This document shows, in pieces, positions 1-12,400 of a stretch of DNA of 64,000 nt. Under the pieces are notes generated by a model. The model ran no database searches and had not been told where the DNA came from. It worked only from the letters and a program-made list of their open reading frames with translations. The DNA lies in NCBI RefSeq assembly GCF_030272615.1, contig NC_081407.1, positions 434,158,730-434,222,729 of the forward strand, read 5' to 3'. The stretch comes from Cryptomeria japonica (lineage: Eukaryota; Streptophyta; Pinopsida; Cupressales; Cupressaceae). The translations under genes were made by a program, and so were the position numbers. Numbering within the stretch: the first letter of the stretch is position 1; each line of letters begins with the position of its first letter.

Positions 1-738
1 ACACACCTACAACAACATCAATCGGTCTTAATCTGTAGATCTGAGCAAGTTGTGTGTGATTTCCAGCAGAAACAAACCTTCAAATTGCAGATCGTACTCC
101 TCTAGGCTTGGTTGTACCATCTCCCCTTGCCTAGAGTCACAAAAAATAAACTTGAGGGTTTCCGTTGGAATTTTTTGTACAAATATGATTGTCAACATTG
201 GAAATTCATATTAGACTCATCCTTTCAAGCTTATGATGCCACCAGAGAGAGATATGAGCAAAATAGTGGGGAAAATTGGCCTTATTCAGTGAAGTCTCCT
301 AACAAGTTTTTGGAATAAGCTTCAGATCTCCTATCTGATCATTAATTTGTTTTAGTTAATTGTTTTTATGGTGAATGAACCTTATTGAAAGGGTTGAATA
401 AAATTGGAAGCCATTAATTTGCAAATTATCAATAAACCCACATTCCAAGCTAGGCATGGAACCACTTGGTATGCAACATTGATCTCTCTAGTTATAAAGC
501 TTCCAAAGTTTTCTTATATAGTTGTTGTTTAGAATTTTCAGAATATGAAGATCTATTTCAATCAATTTTTTCATTGTATTTTTGTATTCTTTTCCATACA
601 AGGCATTAAAAACACAAAAAAATCAGAAACAATTAAAAAACCAAACAAAAAAACCCAATCATCCTTATTGCTGGTCAAAGATTAAATTTTGAAGCAATCA
701 GCAAAAATCTGATCAGATTTTGGTTAGAGATCATTCTA
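1..738 (+). other. Probable leader/LTR end of a Gypsy-like element
   Basis: No host gene is seen. The segment runs into a primer-binding-like site (TGGTATCAAAG, 739-749, resembling the tRNA-iMet complement), and a Gypsy-type gag starts 40 bp later. It is therefore probably the 3' part of a 5' LTR or leader, cut by the window edge. The second LTR is not visible, so the boundaries cannot be set. Confidence 0.4.
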
Positions 739-749
739 TGGTATCAAAG
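739..749 (+). other. Primer-binding-like site of the Gypsy gag element
   Basis: TGGTATCAAAG resembles the usual tRNA-iMet primer site TGGTATCAGAG with one change. It lies just upstream of the gag open frame. Confidence 0.5.
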
Positions 750-788
750 TGATGATCCTGCCAACCTGGGGGTCATCGAAGTAATTCT

Positions 789-2062
789 ATGCAGCGGGGC
801 AGATTTGGTAACTACACATATTACACACGCAGGAGACCTAGAGTGGATTTAAATTTTGTCACAAAAACACTCTTTGAGACTAATATGGGTGATATACCTG
901 AAGGACAGAGGAGCCCACCCAAACAGGAGAAACATATTCCACTCAATCTTGATGAGATTATAAGGAGCTTGGTTGAAGCACAACCAAGAATTGTTGAAGT
1001 AATCAATAGGGTACAAGACACACTTGACATAATGGATTTGGGAAATAATAGGGGAAGGCATAAGAGCCGTACCAGGACAATATCACCTGCAGGAAGTAGG
1101 GGCAGTAGTAGAATTCCATCTTCCCTGAGTAATGCATCCATCTCACCATGGAGGGACAAGACCCATACTAGGACAACGGATAGGCCTATGCTCCCATGGT
1201 TCACTCCTAGAGATGTACCACCATTGGTTGAGCCTCAGAATGGAATCACCTTCAAGGACACAGTTATGTCTGCCAACGATAAGTGGGCACATCTACCAAC
1301 ACATGTTAGAGATGCATTGTCATTGCATCAATATTGTATGTAGCATCATGATTCCATGAGGGGACAGAATGATAGGGGAACCAAACAATAGTGGAATAAT
1401 GATCTAAAGAAGGCTACAGATAAGACGATTTTATCCACTTTTGATGGCAACGGTTCTACTAGTGTACGAGCGTGGGTTCACAAGATAGTTATATACCTCT
1501 CCTTGAAACCCATGGCTGAAAACGAGGCCATTCAAATTGTTGTCCTACATTTGGAGAGTACTGCATATGACTGGTGGCACCATGGATTGGTCACGCAGAA
1601 TCACACTCTCATTCATTCATACGCAGAGTTCATAGAGGTTGATTTCCAGATTTGATACGAAATATGTGGAACTTTATTACATGGATTTAGCTCGCTCTCT
1701 TGAATCAGTCGGGTCATGTGGATACATATATTAATGAATTTCAACGTACATTAGTGATGGTACCTGTGATGCCTATTAGGAGGGTAGTTATGCTCTTCAT
1801 AGAGGGACTTCATGAGAGATACTATGGTTTAGTCAAGGCTTTGAAGCCTAAGACTTTGTAGGAGGCTATACAGCTTACCTTGGACTTGGACACCACACCT
1901 CCACATTCTACATTTCAGTAGAACATGAAATCTTCTGAAGGTTCTAAACCTTCTCAAAGTTCATCTTCATAGTTACCTAGTGCACCACCTCCACCTAAGA
2001 TGGATCATGAATCACGAAACGAATTAAGGAGGAAGAATTTGTGTTTTTCATGCAAGGAGCCA
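789..2062 (+). pseudogene. gag: Broken Ty3/Gypsy gag
   Basis: The first open stretch (789-1343, 184 codons) is basic and low in complexity, like the N-terminus of a retrotransposon capsid polyprotein. After a stop codon the same protein continues to about 1980 with at least two frame changes and several stops. It shows typical Retrotrans_gag features: a tryptophan-rich YDWW stretch near 1570, then ELYYMDLA and LFIEGLHERYYGLVKALKP-like segments. The first half of a zinc knuckle (CFSCKE) appears near 2040. The frame then breaks off at about 2062, where a minus-strand Copia gag begins. Protease, reverse transcriptase and integrase are absent downstream. It cannot make a working Gag; the Gypsy assignment rests on family resemblance alone. 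Confidence 0.75.
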
Positions 2063-2796
2063 TGTAGGTCTTGCTTCTACACACATTAGTAGTATATCCT
2101 TCCTTGAGACAATTGAAACAAACAGGGTTAAACTTTTGCTTACCTTTATCCTTGGGTGTTGGTTGCTTCTTTGATGCTTCAGCTTTTGTTCCAGAGGTTT
2201 CACCTTCCTCATACCCAAAAAAACCAAGTCCAGTGGTATTCTTTACCAGTTTTGCCGATTCTAGCTTTTGCTCTAGCTTAGCAGTACTCTTATTGAATTT
2301 GGCAAGTATCTCATTTGACTCAGTAAGTTCCTTGGAAATAGCAACATTAGATTCCATCAAGGTTGCATTCTTAGAAATAGCCATGTTTAGTTCACCTTGC
2401 ATTTCTTCTTTTTCCACTTTACTCTCTTGGAGATGAGCGGTAAGGGCACTGATTTCTTGCTTCAACTTGGAAATCTCATGATCTTTGTCTTTTACCAGAT
2501 CTTCAGCTTTCCTTCGGTTCTCAAACTCTTGACATATTCTGATAGTCAGTCCTTCCAACTCCTTTCTCAAGTTTGCTTTAAGATTCATTCAGTTTTTCAA
2601 CTTCTTCAACTAGGGCATCCATGTCAGCTTCATCAAAAGAGCTATTTTCAGTAAGTTCCATCAGTTTCTCAACATGCTCTGTTCTCTTGGCCAAAGAAGT
2701 TTTATACTCGACTTTGAGTTCATCATAGGCTCTCTCAATCTGAGTGAGACGATGAGTAAGTTTCCTCACAGTGTATTCCCCAATATCTCCTTCCAA
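1995..2796 (-). pseudogene. gag: Partial Copia gag, coiled coil plus zinc knuckle
   Basis: Two adjoining open stretches (2796-2578, then 2588-1995 in another frame) encode a heptad-rich, Glu/Lys-rich coiled coil. It is followed by a basic linker and a CCHC-type knuckle, CFNCLKEGYTTNVC, in which the usual histidine is tyrosine. Large-LTR Copia Gag proteins have this order. The N-terminal capsid (UBN2) part is missing: the coiled coil starts only about 25 bp after the primer-binding site. The 3' end stops against the opposite-strand Gypsy gag. An internally deleted, dead copy is the simplest reading. Confidence 0.75.
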
Positions 2797-2819
2797 GTGG
2801 TTAGACTTATAGAAAGGTT

Positions 2820-2832
2820 GGCTTCGATACCA
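2820..2832 (-). other. Copia primer-binding site
   Basis: Read on the minus strand this is TGGTATCGAAGCC, a tRNA-iMet-type primer site with one transposed pair. It lies two bases inside the LTR end at 2835 and just before the gag fragment. Confidence 0.65.
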
Positions 2833-2834
2833 AT

Positions 2835-3938
2835 TGATGAATACTAAGAGGGGGGGTGAATTAGTATAAAAAATACTGAACTCAAACTCTTAAACATTTT
2901 AACATATAACTGGTATAACAAAATCACTAATAAACCGGTTAAGATAAATGCAAACCAAATAGCAAATAAAGCATTCACCCACAAAAGCACAATCACCATA
3001 ACACAAGATATTTTGACGTGGAAACCCAAATGGGAAAAACCACGGTGAGCAGAAACTCTCAAATAACTATCTGCAGAATAGAAACCAGACCGGTTAAGGT
3101 CAAACCAGTTAAAGTCATACAATGTTCTTCACCAGAACAGATCTTGTTAGGAATCTAGATCTCTATTAGGAGATAAATCATGTTAAGACTACCTTGCTAA
3201 AGGATTTCAGATCCACAGTTGTAAACCACCTTTTAAGAGGATTTACAAAGGCTTTGTTGGGCCTACCCGATTAAGGGTTTCAGACTTGTCGAAGATGTGA
3301 GTAATCAACAAGTGAGTAATCTAGATACTAGCACAGTATGCTTGGTTAGATCCTGGATAGCTCATTGTTCATGCATTTCAACATTACTTCAGTCTTCAAC
3401 ATCTCCACACTCTAACTCTTCACATAGACATAATCTTCTCTGCAAAGATCGCACATAACCTTCTCATACATCATTCATCTCTCATTCATACAAACCCTAG
3501 ACATGATGTCCTTATAAAGGAAATTGATTTCATGTCGATCCAATAGGATTAAACTACAAGTTCCTAGGTTCAGTGCATCTAAACACATTTGGTAACATGG
3601 CACAAAATCATCGCCAAAGTGTCTGTGGATGATAACTCATTCACAGAAATACCGGTTCATACAATATACCGATTACCGGTTGTCAAAAATGAAGACTGAA
3701 AAATGTTAACTACCGCTTTGTTCCTTCGTACCGCTTGAGGTCTTCATACCGCTCGAGTTCTCCATATCGCTTGAGGTCTTCAATCAATTTGTGACCGGTA
3801 AACATCTTCTGCAAAACACTGATAGTCTAGAGACTATAATACATAATACCGGTTGGAACAATTACTAGTTGAGCATAACTCATACATCAAGAAAGTGTGT
3901 CCATCAATGACAATCAAAACATCATCAAAATGCCAACA
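2835..3938 (-). mobile_element. 5' LTR of the minus-strand Copia element
   Basis: On the minus strand the segment starts TGTTGGCATTTTGATG and ends TTCATCA, giving TG...CA termini over 1104 bp. The primer site follows at once. Near 3010-3050 it carries the 'gacgtggaaaccc...gggaaaaaccacgg' type stretch common in long plant Copia LTRs. No matching 3' LTR is present in the window. No clear target duplication can be tested, because the other end is lost. Confidence 0.65.
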
Positions 3939-6368
3939 TAGCTCACCTTGTTGAAGAGCTAAGCTCCAAATTGTTGGGTTAATCTATCGACTCATCTCAA
4001 TCAAATAAATAAATGTCACTTAATAGAACTCCTTTCTTAATAAGACTTCTCAATTGAACAAATAATTACCATTTTGATCCCGTCCAATTCTTCAATTCAT
4101 CTATACTTGCACATGCCCTAATGAACTTACATATGGCTTCGATTAAATAAATTGGGTCATCAAATCTATGAATTTAATTTTGACACTATGGGAATTCTAA
4201 TCTTAGATTCAAAGAGATATTTCAAAGGAAATCCCTAAAGACAAGGGTTGAGAACACTACTACGAATTAACATTACATTAGTTATAAATGGACCATTATT
4301 TATTATGTCCCCAATCATAATATTATGTCTAAAAATCAAGAAAAATAAAAGGTGGTAATGTCTATATACCCAAACCTTTGCACAAAATGCTCTATATACA
4401 ACAAGATGAATCAACGAATAAAAGTTTGTTTAGATCAAGTTTTCTGGGAACTTTTTCCTACATTCAACACGATATTTTAAAACTCGAATGTTTTCTCTAT
4501 CTAATTCAAACCTTTGTTCATTGTTCTGAGATAAACTTCTAATGCATACAGACACCGTACGAAATAAATAGTGCTTGAAAAGTGTAACACACTGGTTTGC
4601 ATGTTCGCTACATGGAATGAGATTTGAAAGAGAAAATATCTTGACAACTCCATTTTTTACCGGTTATTGTATTATTGATCGTAAGATAATAAACAAACCT
4701 AACTTAGGTTGTCAACCCTCCAAAAAATACAGCAACCCGAAAGAATCTATGAGAAATATAGGTCGGTTGCTAAATAAGAAAGGCATGGTATTCAATTCAA
4801 ATGACCAGACAGACAACATGGGTGTGAAATTAAAATGTTGATGACAAAATACAATGTCACAAACAAAAACAGGAAAGATGTTCAGGTATCTCAATTGGAC
4901 GATGTGTAAAAGAATCAATCTCAAAGTGTTTCAATAGTATGTTTAAAATTCTCGTGAAATAGAAGATACCAATCCCTACAAGGTTTCAAGAGGATTGCAG
5001 TCTTCATCTTTAAAGGAAAGAATTATCCATTTTCAGGCTTGAATTCTAGGCATAATGATCAAAACAGAAGGTAACAACCAAAAGGTTATTTGAAAATCAT
5101 GCATAGTACATCTTGACACGAACTTCTATTTTACAATCAATACTATTATGGTGGTTTAAAAATTCTTCTTATTGAGGAGGACATGAGCACTGATGATGCA
5201 AGTGAAGAAGGTTTAGAAAAAACTAATTTCTATTGTAATTTGGGAATTTACCAAATATAAGAACCTTTTCATTGACATTACTCTTAAGGCATGTATACTA
5301 ACGAAGACACTAGGAAGGTGTGTGGATCAGAAAGTTTGGGATATGCCATTACCTTGTATATTTAGATGTTGTGTGAGGAAGCAGTATTCCTGGTGCGCTT
5401 AAGGATAAAGTCTAACATTTTAATTCAACTTAGCACTTCATAGCAAGAATATAATAAGTTGATTAAAGAAAACAATTGAAATTCTGACACTTTGATTATA
5501 AATCAATACAATGAAACTTATTATCTATCAAATCTACCATCTACTTTGTTTATGATTCGACATACTCCACCCTAGGACCAACATACCGAGAGAATAATGA
5601 ATGTACTCTTATTTATCCATTACGTTCAAGCAATACGTTAAAAAAGGTCGTCCAGCAGACCTCACAACATATTGAAGGTGCCCAATAACCTCCCGAAAGA
5701 TTTACCAAGCACTCAAGTGCATCATTAATGAAAAAAGAACGTCGGCTTGTAGAAGAGAGCATAACTCACCCCCATATGAATATTCACTCCCAATGATATT
5801 CAAGAAAAACAGGAGAATTCGATTCACAGTAATGAACAACCTTTTTTGAGACTTATTGCTCGGTAAAGAGATTTTATGAGAATTACAAAATAAGTCAAAT
5901 GCAAAAGAGGTTTAATGGAAGGACCAAACAAAACAAAAAGGAAGAAGCATCTATATTAATTCCAATTTGTTTTTATGATATGCATCTAGCAGATTTTTAG
6001 CAACATTTATATCAAATCAAACTTCTCTGAAAGGATTTCCTACTACATTTGTTAGCTATGTATGCAAATAGTATGGTAATAATTAAACAGAGTTCAGATT
6101 ATTTGTGTGTAAGTTTAACATCTAGATGCAAATACGCTTTACAGTATGGACATCCATGACCAGGCTAATCAGCAAGACTGTAAGTTCAGACTTGAAAAAG
6201 AAGAGGCCACACGATATGATCACTCAGGTCACAAAATATCAAACACCGCATAGCAATGGCCAAACCTTGCATGGAAAATGTTATATAACTTGCTGAACTC
6301 CACTCTACCCAAAATTCACAGCAAAATGAGAACCCTCTGAAACAAAATTGCTGGGAGTAGACACAAAG
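3939..6368. other. 3' flank of the MRG gene, including its 3' UTR
   Basis: This is AT-rich sequence with no recognised gene. The part next to 6368 must hold the 3' untranslated region of the MRG gene on the minus strand, but I could not fix the poly(A) site. An open frame at 4575-4841 (+, 88 codons) resembles nothing I know and looks like chance. Confidence 0.5.
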
Positions 6369-6465
6369 TCAGGAACCTTTCTGCTCTCTGTTTTCAACCT
6401 CAGAGGTAACTTTTGGCCCATCATAGCTAGAGAGGAAAAAGCTGCTTTGATTCTTCTGTAGAAAC
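6369..6465 (-). CDS. MRG: MRG last exon with stop codon
   Basis: 97 coding bp after acceptor ...aatctgcag. It completes the split Lys codon and then reads FLQKNQSSFFLSSYDG, a hallmark of the MRG-domain C-terminus, followed by an acidic tail and TGA at 6371-6369. It lies 25.6 kb from the preceding exon. Confidence 0.94.
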
Positions 6466-9400
6466 CTGCAGATTTAGGAAGAAACCTTAGAAATAAACCC
6501 CTATTGTTTTATAAGTGGTACCGCATAAAATATTAAGTATTGTTATAACGCATTCCTAAAACACTGCATACAAAATGCTCCATTTACCTTCCTCTCTAGC
6601 ATTTAGCATTGAATAATGCAAGCAGCATGGAAGTGACAATAAAAAAGAAACCAGACACCCATTTGTTAAAAACAATATCATTGGCAGAGAAAAGATCGGC
6701 AATAAAAAATTGAAAAACAATTTAATGTAAGCATGTACCTACCAACCAAAGGTTAAACTTGGCACAGGTTGCATGTTGGAGTAATTAGGACATTATCTTA
6801 TTATTTAATTAATTAGGTCCTTTAATAACTTTACTCACTTAAGCTAAACTTAGGTGCTTTTTCATTTTATTAAATTAGGCTTACACTTGGCACTAGCTAA
6901 TTTAAGCTTGCTTTAGGGTTTAGCCTAGGGATCCATTCAACCTTTTCATAAGGATCCATTCATTCATTTGTAACATATTCTTTTGCACATCAATACAGAA
7001 TTCTCAAGTTGTTGAGCAAATTATCCTTGCTTGATCTCCATTTTGTGACAGGTGGTGTGCTTGTAGATGATTCTTTGGATTGTGTGGTTAATCGATAACT
7101 CCAACATTGCAAAGGGAGGTAAAACATATCAAGGCTCACAGCAAGCATTTGTTTGTTATCTGAAAAGAAAATAATGACGGCCCAAGTAAACTTCCTCTAG
7201 GATCTCCAGAAAGTAGTCCAAGGAGAGCCACAATACTTCAATTACCCCAGCTTAGAGATAGTATTTATGCTATTTTTAATTCTTTATTTTGAAGAGGCCA
7301 ATTTTATGAGAAAAATAGTGGCAGCAGGCATTTTGAGCCCAATAAAAGGCACAGCACTAGAATCTATAACAACTGCCCCTCATATACTAATATTTTTTTT
7401 CACAAGTACCAACGTAATTGACCAAGCATCTTCCATCTAATCTAGAAGTGCCGACTTCATAACTTCTCCAACCACCATCGTGGTGGCGACTCCATGCCAC
7501 CACTCATATGCTTACACTATAAAGTGGTAGCTCACAATGTAAGGGCATTCCTAGACCCAGAACTTAAACTTCAAAGGTTTATTCATGGTGACCCTGCCCA
7601 TGTATCCCTTTCCAAAATCAAAGGCTTGTAGTTCATAAACCAATGATAGAGAGGATTCATCCTCTCTTCCTCCGTACACCAATGATAGAGAGAATCCATC
7701 TTCTCTTCTTGTATGAGATCTCTAATCTCACTTTTAAATCACGACTCTCTCATCTTATCTTGATGATCAAGCCCCACCCCTGGGCTAGATAGGCAGGCAG
7801 GTCGGTGGCCCTACCATCTTTTTGAGGTAGGGGATGTAATGTCCCCTTTTCTGAAATAGGATTTAATAATAAATTAAAATATAATAATATAAAAAATAAA
7901 TATATAATATAACATAATTATTAAATATAAATTTAATTAGGTTTAATGAATGGTCAAAGAGCATGAAATAAAGAGTTATGTCTATTGGAGGATTAAAGGT
8001 ATAAAAGGAGTGAATCAATCATCAACTTGAAAAGGAACGGAGGAAAATATAAGTGACTTGAGGAAATATAGAATAAATAATTATTATCAAAAGACAGAAA
8101 TTAAGGATGAATAGTTGTGACTCTTTCAAAAGGGTAGAAATAGTGAAAGGTGTGACTAACTCCCAATTTTAAAATATAAAAAGGAGATCAAATCATTTGG
8201 AGGGGCATCAATTCAGATCACAACAATTCAAAGCAGAAATCTAGAATGACACTCAGCAATAAAGGAATCCAAGAGATTTGGAAAATAATTTATTATTCTT
8301 GAAAGGCCACAATGAAGGGTGGTGACTCAATTCTTGTGAAAGGTGGTGACTCTTTCACCAAAAAAAATATAAAGGAGAGATCATTCCAAGGATTCAATCA
8401 TCTCCTCTCTATCAATTCAGCATTCATTCAATCATCACTCACCAATACATCAACTCAACAATTACTAAATAATCACTCGTGAATCCATCAAAGGAAATTA
8501 TTCAATCATCCAACAATCATCAATGGAGATTCATCAATTCAGAATTCATCGTCAAATATCAATCCACTCAACCATATATACAAATTCAGAAATCAATCAA
8601 CAGTCATTTTAGACTATCAATTTACAATCATCAACAATCAATAAAATAATTCAATTCATTAATTCAATACAGAATTCCAGAAGTACACTCGAATTGATTC
8701 AAGACTTATTCCTAAGAATATTCAAATATTATTCAAGGGATTGATTGTCAAATCATCGAGAAATAGTATTTAGCAATAGTCTAGCAAATATACCAAGTCA
8801 TCAACTTTGAATTCTAGTTAGTACTTGCAAAATGGGCAGGGTCCAGGCCCACAGGTTGGGCTAAGGTTTGGAAGGATAGGGTCTTTTCCAAACCTTTGGC
8901 GAGCTAGGGAGAGGGTCCTTGGTATTGTCACCGAATGAGGTCTAGGCTCATGGGGTGAGCTAGGGTTTGGAGGGACGAGATCTTTTTCTTACCTTTGACA
9001 AACTAGGGACGAGGTCCTTAATTTCATAACCATTGAGTTAGAGACAAAGTCTTTTAGATCAGCAGATTTGCAAGGTATTTATGGGGAATTCACGATTTGA
9101 TCAACTTGGGTATTGTTCAAGGATGTATTGACTTAAATTTACATTGCAAATCTTGACAAAACTATTATATCTTGAGTGAATTCTATTTTTTAAGGAATAT
9201 CCCCCAAAAGGAAACATTATTAGAGCTGGTTGTACCACATGTATAATCTTTCCTAGATTTGTAGGTCTCACTTTTAATTCACAACTATTCATTAAGATTA
9301 TGTTCTGAAATTAGTCCAATTACAATAAAATGATGATAAACACATTCCAATCAAGTGTTGGTTCCATAACAAACATTCTTGTATAAACACACAAAACCAC

Positions 9401-12400
9401 ACAAAGGCCATATCATTTGAACATTCCATGTTCACACAATGATTGGCTCATGCATACATCATTTATACACATGGTGACTAGCCTATATGCACATCATAAG
9501 TACAAACAATGGCTAGCTTAAACATACATCACATATACATAATGTGAATGACTCACTGATACATCATATATACACAATATAACTTGAGCGTGCATTACAT
9601 ATACATATTGTCTATCTCATGCACCCATCACATCCACAATGTGAATAACTTATACATCACATGGTCACATAAAGATCAACTGATAGGTGGATGCAACCTA
9701 TGACATGCATCATCCTACTACCTAGTTCACTAACACATAAGATTGTAAGTAGATCCCATCTAGAAAAGGAATGTCGATGTACCCCATACTACACTTCAGG
9801 TGCCATCCTTTTTCCCAATCCACCACCATTTGTGATGACAATCATCTTATACAACTTGTCATTATTGGCAAGGCCATAAGTATAACAACATGCACAATAC
9901 CCAAGGCCATTGCACAAGTACATAATGATTGGCTAATGCATACATAGTAACCAACTAGCAATAGGAAATGAATGCAACACTATTACATGTATCTTCCTAT
10001 TGCTTGTTTCACTTGCACTTATCCTTTAAGTGCATCCCAACCAAACAAAGGAATGTCGATGCATCCCATACCATACCATGGATCCCATCATTATCCCCGA
10101 TCCTCTACATCAACCATGATGATGGGCAACTATCCCATACTGCTTGCAATCATCACCGGATAAGATATATGTGTTACAAACCCATCACATAAGGCCATTA
10201 ATGACACTAAACCATCGAGATAGTGGATTCCAACGTCTATTGCCCCCAGGCCATTGACAAAAAGTATATCCACCCTAGAAGGAAATAGTACCAAACATAT
10301 AACACCATGTGGCCTTGGTTACACATCGACTAACCCCTTCACAACATGGGTAGCACCTAGCATCAATCACCTTCGTACTAATGAACATTTGATACACCCC
10401 CCTAACACAATGGTTAGTTCTTGGCATTGATCACCTACATGGTATTAGTGATAGTGGAATAACCACTCATGTATCATAACATGAATAGTTCATGGCATCC
10501 TTCACCTATGTGCTACTGATGAAAGTCAACTAATCCATAAGATACAACAGATAGCACCTAACATCAATCACTTGGACAATACTAGTGACAATTGACTAAC
10601 TACTCTTGTATCATGGCATGAATAGCTCATGACATCCTTCACCTCCATGTTGCTAATGAAAACTAGCTAATCTATAAGATATGCGAGATACCACATAACA
10701 TCAATCGCCTCCACAGTACTAGTGATAGCTAGCTATTTACATCTATATTAGACTTGGCTCCAACATATGAGAACATCTTATAACCAAGTACACATAATCC
10801 ACACATCACGAAGGTTCACAAATTTAGGACAAATGGACCTAAATATGTCACAACCAAGTGATCCCGGAACCTACACACAAAGTCCTATAGGACTTGAGGT
10901 CAAATTACTAACACAATTAACACATTGAACCCACATGAGTTGGCCTCTACTCAACACATACACAAACAAACACCAACTTCTAAAATAATCAAGCCCATCC
11001 ACTTCATTCAAACTACTATTCAAGAACGCATTATTTCAAAGTACATTATTTATTAACTAGAAATCAAACCCATAGTAGTTATATTAAAAAATGTCCTACT
11101 AAGTACGTATCATTTTGGTTAATAATAATCACAAATCATAGGACACATTTCTCCACTAGATGGATACAAGGGCAAAATACCCAACCATCTTCATTAAAAC
11201 TTATTGTTGATGACTACATTTGGTAAAGGAGGTTATAAGAAACTTTGTCCTAAACTCAACACCAAAGCAAATACATATTAAAGCGAGAAGATCAAATGAG
11301 CAGGATAAGGTTTGTTTACATCATTATATCCATGTCACGACCAAGTTAATGGCTCCCTTATTGCCTAGAAAAAATAGAGCTCACAAAGTCACAATGATAA
11401 CTTATACCCTCATATATTTGTTAATGATTTCAAACGCTATGCCATAGTGTTTAACAATTAGCTCTAATTATTTTTAGTTCATATAAGTTTGGAGGCATTC
11501 TCACACCTTCACATTGAGACAAGCCATGGTGATAGACTCTAAGTTCGTCCAAGATTGGGGTAGATTTTGGAATACCAAATAATACTTACCTTTGAGTAGA
11601 TAGGCTTGAATCGCTTGATCACGACGGGTTGCTTTTCATTTGCTCAAACCCATATAGTGCATAGTTCAACCTCTGGCCAAACCATATTAAAGAGGGAGAA
11701 ATATTCGAGTTTAAAAACAACCCCAAATCTTGGAGACGTCCACTAAACCCTTCCTTACAAACTTGGGTCACAAGAGCATCCTTTACCCAAGGACTACATA
11801 CTTCCAAACTGGATCAAAGTCCCATGAAGTTTTCCTCACAAGAACTCTCTCAAATAAAATACACAGAGTCCCATACCCAAGGTTTCATAACCAATCTAGT
11901 ACCATTACTCGAGAGTGAAGTAGAATGAACACTATATAAGGAAAGCCATATGAAAGATTAAAACCCAACAATGTAGCGAACCACCTGTTGGTGTACGTTT
12001 TATCATAGACCGAACATTAGAATAATATACCCAAGGATACTCTATCCTCTCTTGAAAAACCACCACTTATGTTAAGGTTGCAAGAAGACTATATGGCGAT
12101 TCCAAGGTTTCTTTGGTCAGGTCTTGACGTGTGGATAAGCTCAATGGGTGTTGTGATATGCTAGTAATACACAAAGGGACTTACACTTGGCTCGTTCAAT
12201 TCACAATGGAGGTTTATCATTTGTGGGTTTTGGATTGTGGACTTCAAGAAAACTGAAAAGGAGACATGGTTTAGAAATTCTAATATATTCCTAAGAATTC
12301 AAGAGACGGTAAAGACTGGATGAAACTAATAACAACACTTTGTTCCGCCACACTTAGGACAACTACGCAAAGCAGGTTGTGCTCAAGATTTTCACATTTA

